A stretch of 42,611 nt of DNA from an uncultured Blastocatellia bacterium (lineage in GTDB: Bacteria; Acidobacteriota; Blastocatellia; HR10), in contig CALHAI010000019.1 in NCBI GenBank assembly GCA_937934295.1, positions 1 to 42,611 of the forward strand, in the 5' to 3' direction. The notes beneath the pieces are model-generated. The model saw only the letters and a list, made by a program, of their open reading frames with translations. It did not search any database and was not told the origin of the DNA. Positions within the stretch are counted from its first letter, which is position 1. Each line of letters starts with the position of its first letter. Positions 28,101-36,426 of this stretch are shown here, piece after piece. Position numbers and translations under genes: made by a program.

Positions 28101-28858
28101 AAAAGAGCGGGCCGTTTCCGGAAGCGCACTTCGATCTCGGGAAAGTGCTCTACGAGAGAGGCGAATATGCGGCCGCCGCGAGCGAATTTCAAACGGCCTT
28201 GGAGCAGCAAGGCGATTTCCCGGAAGCGCAATATTGGCTGGCGCGCACATGGGCGGCACAAGGTGATGTAGAGGGAGCCATTGCCCTCTTGAAATCGGTC
28301 TGCGCGGCCTATCCGACGAGCTTCCCAGAAGCTCACTATGAGTTGGGTGTGCTCTACAGCCGCCGGGGAATGCTCGATGCCGCTGTGGATCAATTCGCGC
28401 TCGCGATCAAGGTCAGTCGAGGGATCTTCCCCGAAGCCTATTATCAAAAGGGGCGCGTGCACGCGCGTCGGGGCGAGATCGCCCTCGCCATCGAAGCCTT
28501 CAAGACGGCGATCGCGCAACGGCACGGTGTCTTCGCTGAGGCGTATAACGAGCTGGGACGCATGCTCTATATCCAGGGCGACATCGAAGGGGCGACGGCG
28601 GCCTACAGCAAGGCGATTCAGCAGCGTAAGGGGCCGGCGGAGCGCGACGTCATTCGCTCCCCAGAGCAGGATGTGGCGCTCCTGCTCAGCGGGCTCTTCG
28701 ATCGGCTCGCCGAACGCTTGCGGCCTGCTCCGCGCGTGAAACCGCCGTCGGTCGTGCCCGGGTCAATGCGCGAAGGCCAAGAGGAAGGGCAACGCGCAGC
28801 CTCCTCTGCCGGCGACGCCACCACGTTTCAAGGAGACCACCCGGAGACTGAAGGATGA
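25193..28858 (+). CDS. Giant 33-repeat TPR protein
   Basis: A 1221-residue protein that is almost nothing but tetratricopeptide repeats. I count 33 consecutive units (about residues 7-1152) of 34-36 residues, each with the pattern AYxxLGxAL, a Gly-turn, then EAIAAYRxAI. No signal peptide, membrane helix or enzyme domain is visible, so it is probably a cytosolic scaffold forming several superhelical turns. A tail of about 70 residues is hydrophilic. The start has GGAGGAGG seven bases upstream. Its TGA overlaps the pyrE ATG by 4 bp. It follows the kinase gene, which has its own TPRs of similar style, so duplication between the two is likely. Protein partners cannot be predicted. Confidence 0.9.
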   Translation: MTENLAQHYLNQAQRHYQRGEVEAAITALRLAIKQQQGRFPKAYFLLGKAFYDAGEIEKAIAAFRTATEQQPHYPEAYYHLGLALARRGDLEEAIAAYERAIEQTGGNNPGAHHNLGLALFSKGEIERAIEAFRKAIAQRGGIFPRAYFHLGFALAHTGRIKEALAAYRTALEQSGGHGPEVYFQLGWLLMGKGDLDGAVEAFRTAIGQRGGVYPEAQYELGRALLAQGHLEEAIATFRALLRVNPNQPEAHFNLGRAYLRQGALTEAREALETAIHQRGGNFAAAYHQLGLVLAQQGEVEQAMAAYHRAIEQNPFFPRAYYDLGRLYATQGMYDEAIAALRRALEQRQGHFPEAELELGRALAGAGHVDEAIAHLERAIAQGHEVAECWYELGHLFFLRQDLERAAAAFRHALEATGGRFPRARYNLGRVLHEKGDLAAAADAFRQAIAEHPHFPNAYFNLARTLWGLGELEAAREAILTAIEQRERQFPEAYHLLGRICYSLGDLAHAIRAYETAIQQRGAPYPEAWRDLGLALFTHGQLDEAIEAYRRAIAAREAPWPEAYLELGRALMQKGAEALPEAIEAFRQAVRAQVEFPEAYYNLGCALLQRGEVEEAIASFRQAIQQQPAFPNTYFDLGRALVQIGRVEEAIEAYRHALALDPSFVHAQHALGVALYLNGDLEEAIRALERALQLKPDLAPAHHDLGLALLDRGEIERAIAAFQTALQTAETPYPEAFYNLGNAYFLRGDLEQAIAAYRAAVEHKPDFSQAHYRLGLALWERGELAEARTAFEHAIEAAQRVFPHAYYSLGVTLFEHGELEAALEALNQAIAQCETFPLAHYSLGNVLLAQGRVEEAIAAYHTALEQSGGRFPEALWNLGNAHVRQGDIAKAIELYQQAMEQMGGRDPYLHHNLGLVLFQAGQWEQAEAAFRHALALHPNDPEAHYYLGLVALSRGDCDAALTELRQALAQKSGPFPEAHFDLGKVLYERGEYAAAASEFQTALEQQGDFPEAQYWLARTWAAQGDVEGAIALLKSVCAAYPTSFPEAHYELGVLYSRRGMLDAAVDQFALAIKVSRGIFPEAYYQKGRVHARRGEIALAIEAFKTAIAQRHGVFAEAYNELGRMLYIQGDIEGATAAYSKAIQQRKGPAERDVIRSPEQDVALLLSGLFDRLAERLRPAPRVKPPSVVPGSMREGQEEGQRAASSAGDATTFQGDHPETEG

Positions 28859-29430
28859 ACACGGACGAGATCGGACGCCTCTTTCGCGAAGCCGGAGCTC
28901 TCTTGGAGGGCCATTTTCGCCTCTCGTCGGGGCTCCACAGCACGCGCTACATTCAATGCGCGCTTGTGTTGCAATATCCCCGGATCGCCACGCGCCTGGG
29001 TGCCCAATTGGCTGAGGCCTTCGCCAACGAGCCGATCGAGACGGTCATTGCGCCAGCCATCGGCGGCATCCTCGTCGCGCACGAGGTCGCGCGACATCTG
29101 AATGCGCGCGCGATCTTCGCCGAGCGCGAAGCGGGACGGTTCGCGCTTCGCCGCGGCTTCGCCATCGCGCCCGCCGAACGTGTGCTCGTCGTCGAAGACG
29201 TCATCACGACCGGGCGCTCGACGCGTGAAGTGATCGAACTGGTCCGCGAGGCCGGAGGGCGGGTCGTCGGCGTCGGCGCCTTAATTGATCGCAGCGGGAG
29301 GGCACTCTATTTCGGCGTGCCACTTCGCGCGCTGCTGCAACTGGATCTGCCCACGTATCCGCCGGATGCCTGTCCCTTATGCGCGGCCGGCGTGCCGCTC
29401 AGCACGCCCGGTAGCCGATACCTCGCGTGA
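28855..29430 (+). CDS. pyrE: Orotate phosphoribosyltransferase
   Basis: Transfers phosphoribose from PRPP to orotate, giving OMP in pyrimidine synthesis. The 191-residue protein has the PRPP-binding motif VLVVEDVITTGRST, the flexible-loop region and the substrate stretch HFRLSSGLHSTRYIQCALV. A cysteine pair near the end (CPLC, then AAGVPL) is common in the longer PyrE branch found in Thermus and relatives. The ATG overlaps the preceding TPR gene stop (ATGA), indicating translational coupling. No other pyr gene is nearby, so it is embedded in a mixed operon. Confidence 0.96.
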   Translation: MNTDEIGRLFREAGALLEGHFRLSSGLHSTRYIQCALVLQYPRIATRLGAQLAEAFANEPIETVIAPAIGGILVAHEVARHLNARAIFAEREAGRFALRRGFAIAPAERVLVVEDVITTGRSTREVIELVREAGGRVVGVGALIDRSGRALYFGVPLRALLQLDLPTYPPDACPLCAAGVPLSTPGSRYLA

Positions 29431-29480
29431 GCGTCGACCTCGCCTCACACTGCAGAGGAAGGATCATCGGAGGGGACAGC

Positions 29481-30215
29481 GTGCCGAACGCCAAACTTCT
29501 GCTGCAATATGATGGGACGGATTTCTACGGGTGGCAAACTCAAGTGGGCGCGCGGACCGTTCAAGGCGTCCTCACCGATGTGCTCGCCCGCTTGGAGCAT
29601 CGGCCGGTGACCGTACACGGCGCCGGGCGAACTGATCGCGGCGTACACGCTCAGGGGCAAGTCGCCAGTGTCGTCCTCATGCGCGAGATGTCCGAAGATG
29701 AGTGGCGGCGCGCGCTCAATGCCAATCTCCCCCCGGACGTGCGCGTGATGGCCGTGGAATGGGTCCCGCCCGATTTCCACGCGCGCTATAGCGCCGTGTC
29801 GAAGACCTATCGGTACACCTTATGTCTCGGACCGGTGCTCAGCCCCTTTCTCTATCGTTACGTGCATCACTTCCCCTTCCCGCTCGATCTGACGGCTATG
29901 CAGCAAGCACTTGAGGGGATCGTGGGCGAACATGATTTCGCGTCTTTCGGCACGCGCGAACGCCCGGGTAGGACGACCGTACGCCGCATCTATGACGCGC
30001 GCCTGTGGCAAGAGAACGATCTCCTGCATCTGGAGATCACGGCCAATGGCTTCCTCCGCTACATGGTGCGCACGCTCATGGGCACGCTCTGCGAGATCGG
30101 GCGCGGGCGCTGGCGCGTCGAGGATATGGAGCGCATCCTCCGCGCGCGCGATCGGCGGCTGGCCGGACCGACCTTCCCGGCTAAGGGCTTGACACTGCTT
30201 CGCGTCCACTACTAA
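29481..30215 (+). CDS. truA: tRNA pseudouridine(38-40) synthase
   Basis: Converts uridines 38-40 in the tRNA anticodon arm to pseudouridine. The 244-residue protein has GAGRTDRGVHAQGQ with catalytic D52, the opening LLLQYDGTDFYGWQ, and GEHDFASF and NGFLRYMVRTLMGTL in the second half. I chose the GTG at 29481, which has GGAGGGG five bases upstream and begins where homology begins. A GTG at 29427 overlapping the pyrE stop would add 18 unconserved residues. Followed by uppS after 86 bp. Confidence 0.95.
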   Translation: MPNAKLLLQYDGTDFYGWQTQVGARTVQGVLTDVLARLEHRPVTVHGAGRTDRGVHAQGQVASVVLMREMSEDEWRRALNANLPPDVRVMAVEWVPPDFHARYSAVSKTYRYTLCLGPVLSPFLYRYVHHFPFPLDLTAMQQALEGIVGEHDFASFGTRERPGRTTVRRIYDARLWQENDLLHLEITANGFLRYMVRTLMGTLCEIGRGRWRVEDMERILRARDRRLAGPTFPAKGLTLLRVHY

Positions 30216-30301
30216 GATCAAGCCGAAGATGAATCGGTGATGCGAACGATCGCGCATCGCCAAGGTCAGCTGGGGGTTGGGAAGGCCCCTGGAGCAGTTT
30301 G

Positions 30302-31099
30302 ATGGAAGACTTGCAGAAGAGGTTTGAGGGGTTCATCAAACCCGGCTCGCGCGAAGCGCTTCTCCTTCGGCAGATTCATCCTGAGCGGCTCCCCCATCAT
30401 GTGGCCATCATCATGGATGGGAATGGGCGATGGGCTCTGCGGCGACAGAAGCCGCGCGTCGTCGGCCATCGAGCCGGGGCGAAAGCCGCGCGTCAGATCG
30501 TGGAGACAGCGGCGCGCTTGGGCATTCCCGTACTGACGCTCTACGCCTTCTCGACGGAGAACTGGAAGCGACCGCAGGAGGAGATCGAGGCGCTCATGAA
30601 CTTGCTTCGGGAATTCCTGCGAAAAGAGGTGGAGACGCTCAAGCGCCACGATATTCGTTTGCGCGTCATCGGACGATGGGAGGGATTGGACGCCGCGATC
30701 CGCGAGGAGCTACACGGCGCTATGGCCGAGACGGCGACGAACACGCGGATGCAGCTGGTTGTCGCCCTCAACTACAGCGGACGCATGGAGCTGGTGGATG
30801 CCTTCCGCCACCTCTACCGCGAGGCGCGCGAGCGCCAGTTGCCTCCGGAAGCCATCACCGAAGCGCTCATCGCGCAATACCTCTACACGGCCGATCTGCC
30901 CGATCCCGATCTCCTCATTCGCACCAGCGGCGAGATGCGGGTGAGCAATTTCTTGCTCTGGCAGATCGCATACACGGAACTCTACGTGACCGAGACGCTC
31001 TGGCCCGATTTTCGACCGGCACACTTCTTCCAGGCGTTGATCGACTATCAGAGGCGCGAGCGGCGCTATGGGGGATTAGGGACAGCCGCGCTTCCGTGA
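30302..31099 (+). CDS. uppS: Isoprenyl transferase / undecaprenyl diphosphate synthase
   Basis: A cis-prenyltransferase that makes the C55 lipid carrier for peptidoglycan and surface glycans. The 265-residue protein has HVAIIMDGNGRW with catalytic D39, TLYAFSTENWKRP, and the C-terminal DLLIRTSGEMRVSNFLLWQ. The start ATG at 30302 has GGAG seven bases upstream. A TTG immediately before it is an alternative. It leads the classical uppS-cdsA-dxr cluster. Confidence 0.96.
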   Translation: MEDLQKRFEGFIKPGSREALLLRQIHPERLPHHVAIIMDGNGRWALRRQKPRVVGHRAGAKAARQIVETAARLGIPVLTLYAFSTENWKRPQEEIEALMNLLREFLRKEVETLKRHDIRLRVIGRWEGLDAAIREELHGAMAETATNTRMQLVVALNYSGRMELVDAFRHLYREARERQLPPEAITEALIAQYLYTADLPDPDLLIRTSGEMRVSNFLLWQIAYTELYVTETLWPDFRPAHFFQALIDYQRRERRYGGLGTAALP

Positions 31100-31145
31100 G
31101 CGATCCTCGTATGTGGAATTCCCCAACCGACGCAGGGAGGTGAGG

Positions 31146-31949
31146 ATGAGGCGAGTGCTCACGGCCCTCGTTCTGCTCCCCTTCTTCATCTTCGCGCTGT
31201 GGGCTGCGAACCCATACTACTGGATCGGATGGGTCGTCGCGGGGACGCTGCTGGGGCTCCGCGAATTCTACGCGCTGGCCGAGCGGATTGGCTGCCGTCC
31301 CGATCGTGGGCTCGGATATGCGACCGCTCTGGTCATCCTCTTCGCGTTTCAGCAACAGAATGCCTTCTTGATCGTGGGGAGCTTGCTGCTGCTTCTGGCG
31401 CTCACGCTGGCATTCTCGCTCTTCACGGCCGAGCGCTTTGAGACTGCGCTCACCGAGAGCGCCGTGACGGTCGCCGGTGTGCTCTACATCGCCGTTGCTC
31501 TGGGCTTCCTCATCCTGCTGCGGGTGAGTGTGGACGCGACGACGGCCGCACGACTGCTCTCGCTCTTTTTCCTCATCATCTTCGCCGGGGATACGGCAGC
31601 TTACTACGTGGGGCGCGCGCTTGGACGTCACAAGTTGGCGCCGCGCGTGAGCCCGGGCAAGACAATCGAAGGGGCGATCGCAGGTATGCTCGGTAGCGGG
31701 TTGGCCGCGCTTGGAGGGAAGTTTTGGTTCTTTCGCGATCTGCCCATGGAGCATGTCCTCCCTCTCGCGCTCGTTCTGAACGTGGTCGGCCAGATCGGCG
31801 ACCTGATCGAATCCATGCTCAAACGGGGCGCGAAGGTGAAGGATGCCGGACGGCTCCTCCCGGGTCATGGAGGGATTTTGGATCGGGCCGACAGCATCCT
31901 CTTCAACGCGCCGATCATTTACATCTACAGCCGGATTCTCCTATCATGA
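31146..31949 (+). CDS. cdsA: Phosphatidate cytidylyltransferase
   Basis: Makes CDP-diacylglycerol from phosphatidate and CTP at the inner membrane. The 267-residue polytopic protein carries the C-terminal CdsA signature: SPGKTIEGAIAG, then QIGDLIESMLKRGAKVKD and LPGHGGILDRADS with the metal-binding Asp residues. The ATG at 31146 has GGGAGGTGAGG directly upstream; the frame opens at 31113. Its product feeds PgsA, encoded at 20.4 kb. The dxr frame starts within 30 bp of its stop. Confidence 0.96.
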   Translation: MRRVLTALVLLPFFIFALWAANPYYWIGWVVAGTLLGLREFYALAERIGCRPDRGLGYATALVILFAFQQQNAFLIVGSLLLLLALTLAFSLFTAERFETALTESAVTVAGVLYIAVALGFLILLRVSVDATTAARLLSLFFLIIFAGDTAAYYVGRALGRHKLAPRVSPGKTIEGAIAGMLGSGLAALGGKFWFFRDLPMEHVLPLALVLNVVGQIGDLIESMLKRGAKVKDAGRLLPGHGGILDRADSILFNAPIIYIYSRILLS

Positions 31950-31978
31950 GGAGCTCGGGATTCGGAGGCTTTCCCACG

Positions 31979-33166
31979 ATGAGGCGGATCGCGATCTTAG
32001 GCTCGACGGGTTCGATCGGCACGAGCGCGCTCTCGCTGCTGGAGCAGTTAGAAGGCTTTCGCGTGATTGGCCTGGCAGCGCAGCGCAACGTCATGCGACT
32101 CGCCGATCAGATCGCGCGGTTCTCGCCTCGCCTTGTTTCGATCGCGACGGCTGAAGGGGCCGCCCAATTGCGCGCGGAGTTGCAGCGACGCGGCGTGCGC
32201 GCGCTCCCGGACATCCGACATGGGCCAGAAGGGCTCATCGCCCTTGCGACGGCTCCAGACGTGGACATTGTGCTTGTGGCGACGGTCGGGGCCGTTGGCT
32301 TGTTGCCCACCTATCGCGCCCTGGAACAGGGCAAACGCGTCGCCTTGGCCAACAAGGAGACGCTCGTGATGGCCGGTCAATTGATGACGGAGAAAGCGGC
32401 GGCGACCGGCGCCGAGATTTTGCCTGTGGATAGCGAGCATAATGCCCTTCACCAATGCCTGCAAGGGGTCAATCGTCGCGACGTGGCGCGCTTGATCCTG
32501 ACGGCTTCGGGGGGACCGTTTCGCACGCTGCCGGCGGCCGAACTGGCGCGCGTCACCCCCGAGCAAGCGTTGCAGCACCCGACCTGGCGCATGGGGCCGA
32601 AGATCACCGTTGATTCGGCGACGCTCATGAATAAGGGGCTGGAAGTCATCGAAGCGCACTGGCTGTTTGGCGTCGCCCCGGAGCAGATTGATATTCTCAT
32701 CCACCCCCAATCGGTCGTGCACTCGATGATCGAATTGGTGGACGGCTCGATCCTCGCCCAACTGGGACCGACCGACATGCGGTACGCCATCCAATACGCC
32801 CTCACCTATCCGGATCGGCGGCCGACGCCGCTGCCGCGACTGGATTTCTCCCTGGCGCTCCATTTGGAGTTTCACCCGCCGGATCTGGAACGCTTCCCCT
32901 GCGTGCGGCTGGCCTATGAAGCTTTGCGACGCGGAGGGACGATGCCCGCCGTCCTCAACGCGGCGAATGAAGTGGCCGTCGCCGCATTTCTGGAGCATCG
33001 TCTCCCCTTCCTCGCCATCGCTACGGTGATCGAGCGCGTGATGCGCGACCATGAGCCGGAAGAACCGCGCCAGATCGAGGATGTCCTTCGGGCTGACGCC
33101 TGGGCCCGCGCGCGCGCCCACCAGGTGATCGCTGCTCTCGTATGTGCGGAATCGCCGGAATCGTGA
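31979..33166 (+). CDS. dxr: 1-deoxy-D-xylulose 5-phosphate reductoisomerase
   Basis: Second step of the non-mevalonate isoprenoid pathway, NADPH dependent. The 395-residue protein opens MRRIAILGSTGSIG (nucleotide site). It has ANKETLVMAG, LPVDSEHNAL, TASGGPFR, and the metal/substrate helix MNKGLEVIEAHWLF followed by HPQSVVHSMIE. The ATG at 31979 has GGAGG ten bases upstream; another ATG at 31946 overlaps the cdsA stop and would add 11 residues. The last 25 bp overlap the next gene. The usual downstream partner rseP is absent here, replaced by an amidotransferase. Confidence 0.96.
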   Translation: MRRIAILGSTGSIGTSALSLLEQLEGFRVIGLAAQRNVMRLADQIARFSPRLVSIATAEGAAQLRAELQRRGVRALPDIRHGPEGLIALATAPDVDIVLVATVGAVGLLPTYRALEQGKRVALANKETLVMAGQLMTEKAAATGAEILPVDSEHNALHQCLQGVNRRDVARLILTASGGPFRTLPAAELARVTPEQALQHPTWRMGPKITVDSATLMNKGLEVIEAHWLFGVAPEQIDILIHPQSVVHSMIELVDGSILAQLGPTDMRYAIQYALTYPDRRPTPLPRLDFSLALHLEFHPPDLERFPCVRLAYEALRRGGTMPAVLNAANEVAVAAFLEHRLPFLAIATVIERVMRDHEPEEPRQIEDVLRADAWARARAHQVIAALVCAESPES

Positions 33167-35058
33167 ATGCGCGTGGCGCGCTTCCCGATCAAGAGGTGCT
33201 GCGTCGGATGTGCGACCGGCTCGCCCATCGCGGGCCAGATGAGGAGGGGTACTTCCGCGCGATCGGCGTGGGCTTGGGTGTGCGCCGCTTGCGCGTCATC
33301 GATCCAGAAGGTGGCCATCAGCCGATCTCGAACGAACGCGGGACGGTCTGGATCGTTCACAATGGGGAGATCTTCAACTACCGCGAGTTACGCCGGGAAT
33401 TGGAAGCGCTCGGCCACCGGTTCGTGACGCAGAGCGATACCGAGGTCATCGTCCACGCTTACGAGCACTATGGCTTGGAGAGCCTGGCGCGACTTCGCGG
33501 CATGTTCGCTTTCGCACTGTGGGACGAGGAACAGCAGCAGTTGCTGCTGGCGCGCGATCGTGTGGGAGAGAAGCCGCTCGTGTATGCTCATGTCGGTGGC
33601 GAATTGATCTTCGCTTCGGAGCTGGAGGCGCTCCTGGAACATCCGGCCCTCTCGCGCGAGATCAACTGGGACGCTATACATGCGTATCTCGCGCTCTCAT
33701 ACATCCCGGCGCCGCTCACGGCCTTTCAGGCGATTCGGAAGTTGGAGCCGGGGCATCGGCTCCTCTGGCGCGCAGGGGAGATCGCGATCGCGCCCTATTG
33801 GACGTTGACGTTCTCCCCCAAGCTGCCGGTGAGCGAAGAGGAGGCCGTTCACGAGTGGCTCGCGCGCGCGCGTCACTGCGTGCGCCTCCGTATGCGCAGT
33901 GATGCCCCCCTGGGTGCCTTCTTGAGCGGCGGGCTCGATTCCTCCACCGTCGTCGCTCTCATGAGTGAGGCCAGCTCAGCCCCGGTGAAGACCTTCACCA
34001 TCGGATTCGATGAGGCTGACTACGACGAGCGGGAACACGCGCGACGCGTCGCGCGCCATTTCGCAACGGAGCACTACGAGTTCACCGTTCGACCGGATGT
34101 CCTGGAGATTCTCCCGCAGCTCGTTCGACGCTACGGCGAGCCGTTCGCTGATGCGTCGGCCATTCCCACGTACTCTGTGGCGAAGCTCGCGCGTGCGGCG
34201 ATCACGGTCGCGCTGACGGGCGATGGAGGGGACGAAGGATTGGCGGGCTATGATCGCTATCGCGCGATGCTATGGGCGGAGCGACTGCCGCCCGCACTGT
34301 GGACTCTCCTGAGCCACGCGTTCGCATTCGGTCATCACCTCGCGATGCCCGTCTTCGGACGATGGCTCTCGGACCGACGCCTGTGGAAGCGCGCCGAACG
34401 CTTTCTGCGCGCGGCTTCGCTGTCGCCTCCGAAACGCTATGCGCGGTGGATGAGCGCGTGCGATGTGGATATGCGGCAGGAGCTCTACAGCGAGGCCTTC
34501 CGCACGCTCACGACCGCATTTTATCCGGAATCGCTCCTTGAGCGACATCTGGAAAGGGAAGGAGGACTTTTGGACGCACTCCTTCGCGCGGACGTGTGCA
34601 TGTATCTGCCCAATGATCTGCTCGTGAAAACCGATATCGCGACGATGGCGCACGGGCTCGAAGCGCGTGCGCCATTGCTCGATCATGAGTTGCTGGAGTG
34701 GGAAGCGCGCTTGCCGGACGCGTACCGGCTGAAGCGCGGGCGGGGCAAGTATCTCTTGCGGCGTGCCATGCAGGGGATTCTGCCGCCGGAGACGCTCGCG
34801 CGGCGCAAGCAGGGTTTTGGCGTCCCCATTGGGCGATGGTTGCGTCGGGAATGGCGCGACTTCGCACGCGAGCTGCTGCTCTCGGAACGCGCCCGCGCGC
34901 GCGGGCTCTTCCGCCCGGAGGTCGTGCGCGCGCTCGTGGACGCGCATCAGCAAGGACGCGCCGATTTCACGATGCTGCTCTGGACCCTGCTCGTGCTCGA
35001 GCTGTGGTTCCGAGAGTTCATTGATGGACGAGCTTCAAGCGCTCGCCTGCTCTCCTGA
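33142..35058 (+). CDS. asnB: Asparagine synthase (glutamine-hydrolysing)-type amidotransferase
   Basis: A 638-residue two-domain enzyme. The N-terminal class II glutaminase begins directly with the nucleophile (MCGIAGIVNARG, Cys2) and has HRGPDEEGYF and VHNGEIFNYREL. The C-terminal synthetase domain has the pyrophosphate loop SGGLDSS near residue 262, then LTGDGGDEGLAGYDRY and MAHGLEARAPLLDHEL. Either free asparagine or amidation of a glycan or lipid precursor is possible. The membrane protein and glycosyltransferase that follow make surface-glycan modification attractive, as in exosortase-linked loci, but no exosortase is present here. It overlaps dxr by 25 bp, so coupling is likely. Confidence 0.92.
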   Translation: MCGIAGIVNARGALPDQEVLRRMCDRLAHRGPDEEGYFRAIGVGLGVRRLRVIDPEGGHQPISNERGTVWIVHNGEIFNYRELRRELEALGHRFVTQSDTEVIVHAYEHYGLESLARLRGMFAFALWDEEQQQLLLARDRVGEKPLVYAHVGGELIFASELEALLEHPALSREINWDAIHAYLALSYIPAPLTAFQAIRKLEPGHRLLWRAGEIAIAPYWTLTFSPKLPVSEEEAVHEWLARARHCVRLRMRSDAPLGAFLSGGLDSSTVVALMSEASSAPVKTFTIGFDEADYDEREHARRVARHFATEHYEFTVRPDVLEILPQLVRRYGEPFADASAIPTYSVAKLARAAITVALTGDGGDEGLAGYDRYRAMLWAERLPPALWTLLSHAFAFGHHLAMPVFGRWLSDRRLWKRAERFLRAASLSPPKRYARWMSACDVDMRQELYSEAFRTLTTAFYPESLLERHLEREGGLLDALLRADVCMYLPNDLLVKTDIATMAHGLEARAPLLDHELLEWEARLPDAYRLKRGRGKYLLRRAMQGILPPETLARRKQGFGVPIGRWLRREWRDFARELLLSERARARGLFRPEVVRALVDAHQQGRADFTMLLWTLLVLELWFREFIDGRASSARLLS

Positions 35059-35070
35059 AGACCGACAGGT

Positions 35071-36378
35071 ATGGAGAAGACGGCCTCGGTCACGCGTGAT
35101 CCCGCCGGTGAGGAGCGCGGACGGGAGCGGCGATTCCTTCAACGCGTTTTCTTCCTCGGTCTCGGCTTACGCGTGGCCGTCGCCTCGTTCATTGCGCTCT
35201 TGAATCTGGAGAGCTTCTTCGGCGGCGATGCTGGGACGTACGACTGGGTGGGATGGGCGATCGCCCGCTCTTGGCTGGGCGAAACGGCCTTCCCTGTGCG
35301 TCCGGCCAGTCAGCCCGGCTACTTCTACGTCGTCGCCGCCTTGTACGTCGTGTTCGGACGCGCGCCCTTTCTCGTCGTCCTCACTAACTGCGTGATCGGT
35401 GCTCTGCACGCCGTCCTCATCTACAAGATCGCCGCCTTGACCTTCGACCGGCGTGTGGCGCGAGGCGCGGCTCTGCTGACGGCGGGCTTCCCGTCGCTCG
35501 TCCTCTGGTCGGCACAGCTTCTGAAGGATGCGCTCGTGATCTTCTGCACGCTTCTCTCCCTTTATGCCGTCCTCGTCCTGCATCGGCGGTTCTCTCTGGC
35601 ATGGCTCACCCTTTTCTTCCTCGCCCTTTTGCCGCTGCACCCGCTGCGCAACTATGTTTTCTACATCGTGGCGTTCTCAGCGCTCTTCTCCTTCGTGGGA
35701 CATAAGCGCGGTCTGGTCATCGGACTCTTCGCGCAAATGGTTCTGGCTTTTGTGTTCTTGCTCGCCCTGAACCGCTTGGGTCTTTTGGAGCGCGAGTTGC
35801 AGGGGCTCTCGATCGAGGGCGTGCTCGAGCAGCTTCACCTGTCGCGGACGAAATTGGCGCGATTCGCGCAATCGGGCTATGCGCCGGAGGCGGATGTTTC
35901 CACGCTCGGCGGAGCCCTGCGCTTTCTCCCGATCGGCCTCGTGTATTTGCTCCTGGCTCCCTTCCCGTGGTCTATCGCTAACGTGCGTCAAGCCATCACG
36001 CTGCCGGAGATGGTGCTGTGGTGGGGGATGTTCCCGTGGCTCCTTCGAGGACTCGCCATCGCCGTGCGGCGGAAGCTGGCGGACACCTTCGCGATCCTTC
36101 TCTTCGTGGGCGGCTTGACCCTCGTCTATGCGCTCTTTCAGGGGAACGTGGGCACGGCCTATCGGCAGCGCGCGCAGATTCTCGTTTTCCTCTTCATCTT
36201 CATCGTCGCCGGCTGGCAACAGCGAAAGCGCGCGGCGCCGACGGAATCGAAGAGGGAGCGGCCTTTTGCGCCTTCGCTCGCCTCGTCGATTTCAGGAGGG
36301 TTGAGAACTGCTCGCGAAAATATGGGCGACAGTGAACAAGGCGGAAACGGGTCTCGAACCCGGTCCACGAGCACCTGA
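35071..36378 (+). CDS. Polytopic membrane protein, GT-C glycosyltransferase-like
   Basis: The 435-residue protein has about nine to ten hydrophobic helices and a GT-C-like look: FFGGDAGTYDWVGWAIA (the Asp-bearing first loop), PASQPGYFYVVAALY, then alternating helices and short loops. Members of this clan move sugars from polyprenyl-phosphate carriers onto acceptors outside the membrane. It starts 12 bp after asnB and lies before another glycosyltransferase, supporting a surface-glycan role. The last 40 residues are polar; the final dozen codons run antisense through a tRNA-like T-arm at 36340-36370, so the true end may have been altered by a recombination event. Exact family not certain. Confidence 0.72.
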   Translation: MEKTASVTRDPAGEERGRERRFLQRVFFLGLGLRVAVASFIALLNLESFFGGDAGTYDWVGWAIARSWLGETAFPVRPASQPGYFYVVAALYVVFGRAPFLVVLTNCVIGALHAVLIYKIAALTFDRRVARGAALLTAGFPSLVLWSAQLLKDALVIFCTLLSLYAVLVLHRRFSLAWLTLFFLALLPLHPLRNYVFYIVAFSALFSFVGHKRGLVIGLFAQMVLAFVFLLALNRLGLLERELQGLSIEGVLEQLHLSRTKLARFAQSGYAPEADVSTLGGALRFLPIGLVYLLLAPFPWSIANVRQAITLPEMVLWWGMFPWLLRGLAIAVRRKLADTFAILLFVGGLTLVYALFQGNVGTAYRQRAQILVFLFIFIVAGWQQRKRAAPTESKRERPFAPSLASSISGGLRTARENMGDSEQGGNGSRTRSTST

Positions 36379-36414
36379 TCAATGACGCAGGGATGGCCGG
36401 TCATTCGTTTTGCC
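36340..36414 (-). other. tRNA-like remnant (T-arm plus acceptor strand)
   Basis: On the minus strand the T-loop TTCGAGA sits in a stem with four of five pairs (CCGGG/CCCGT), followed by TTCCGCC. GGCAAAA at 36414-36408 would pair with it in five of seven positions, giving a 75-nt unit. The D-arm is short, U8 is missing and the anticodon region has about five extra bases, so it is not a working tRNA by inspection. It could be a decayed tRNA gene, a tRNA-derived attachment-site remnant, or chance. Confidence 0.25.
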
Positions 36415-36421
36415 TGACCGG
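36397..36421. repeat. Perfect 7-bp inverted repeat before the GT4 gene
   Basis: CCGGTCA (36397-36403) and TGACCGG (36415-36421) flank an 11-nt loop, five bases before the next start codon. No T-run follows. In RNA it could form just upstream of the ribosome site of the downstream gene. Confidence 0.5.
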
Positions 36422-36426
36422 GTGAA

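Noticed and set aside
25193..28858. DNA-level tandem repeats in the TPR gene as a CRISPR or satellite array
   Set aside because: The repetition is at protein level (about 102-105 bp period) and the DNA units have diverged strongly; there are no identical spacers or repeats.
33142..36378. A full exosortase/PEP-CTERM locus around the AsnB-like gene
   Set aside because: No exosortase, PEP-CTERM protein or the usual Xrt-associated genes are present in the window.
36340..36414. A functional tRNA gene on the minus strand
   Set aside because: Only T-arm and partial acceptor pairing fit; D-arm, U8 and anticodon loop geometry fail, so it is reported as a remnant only.
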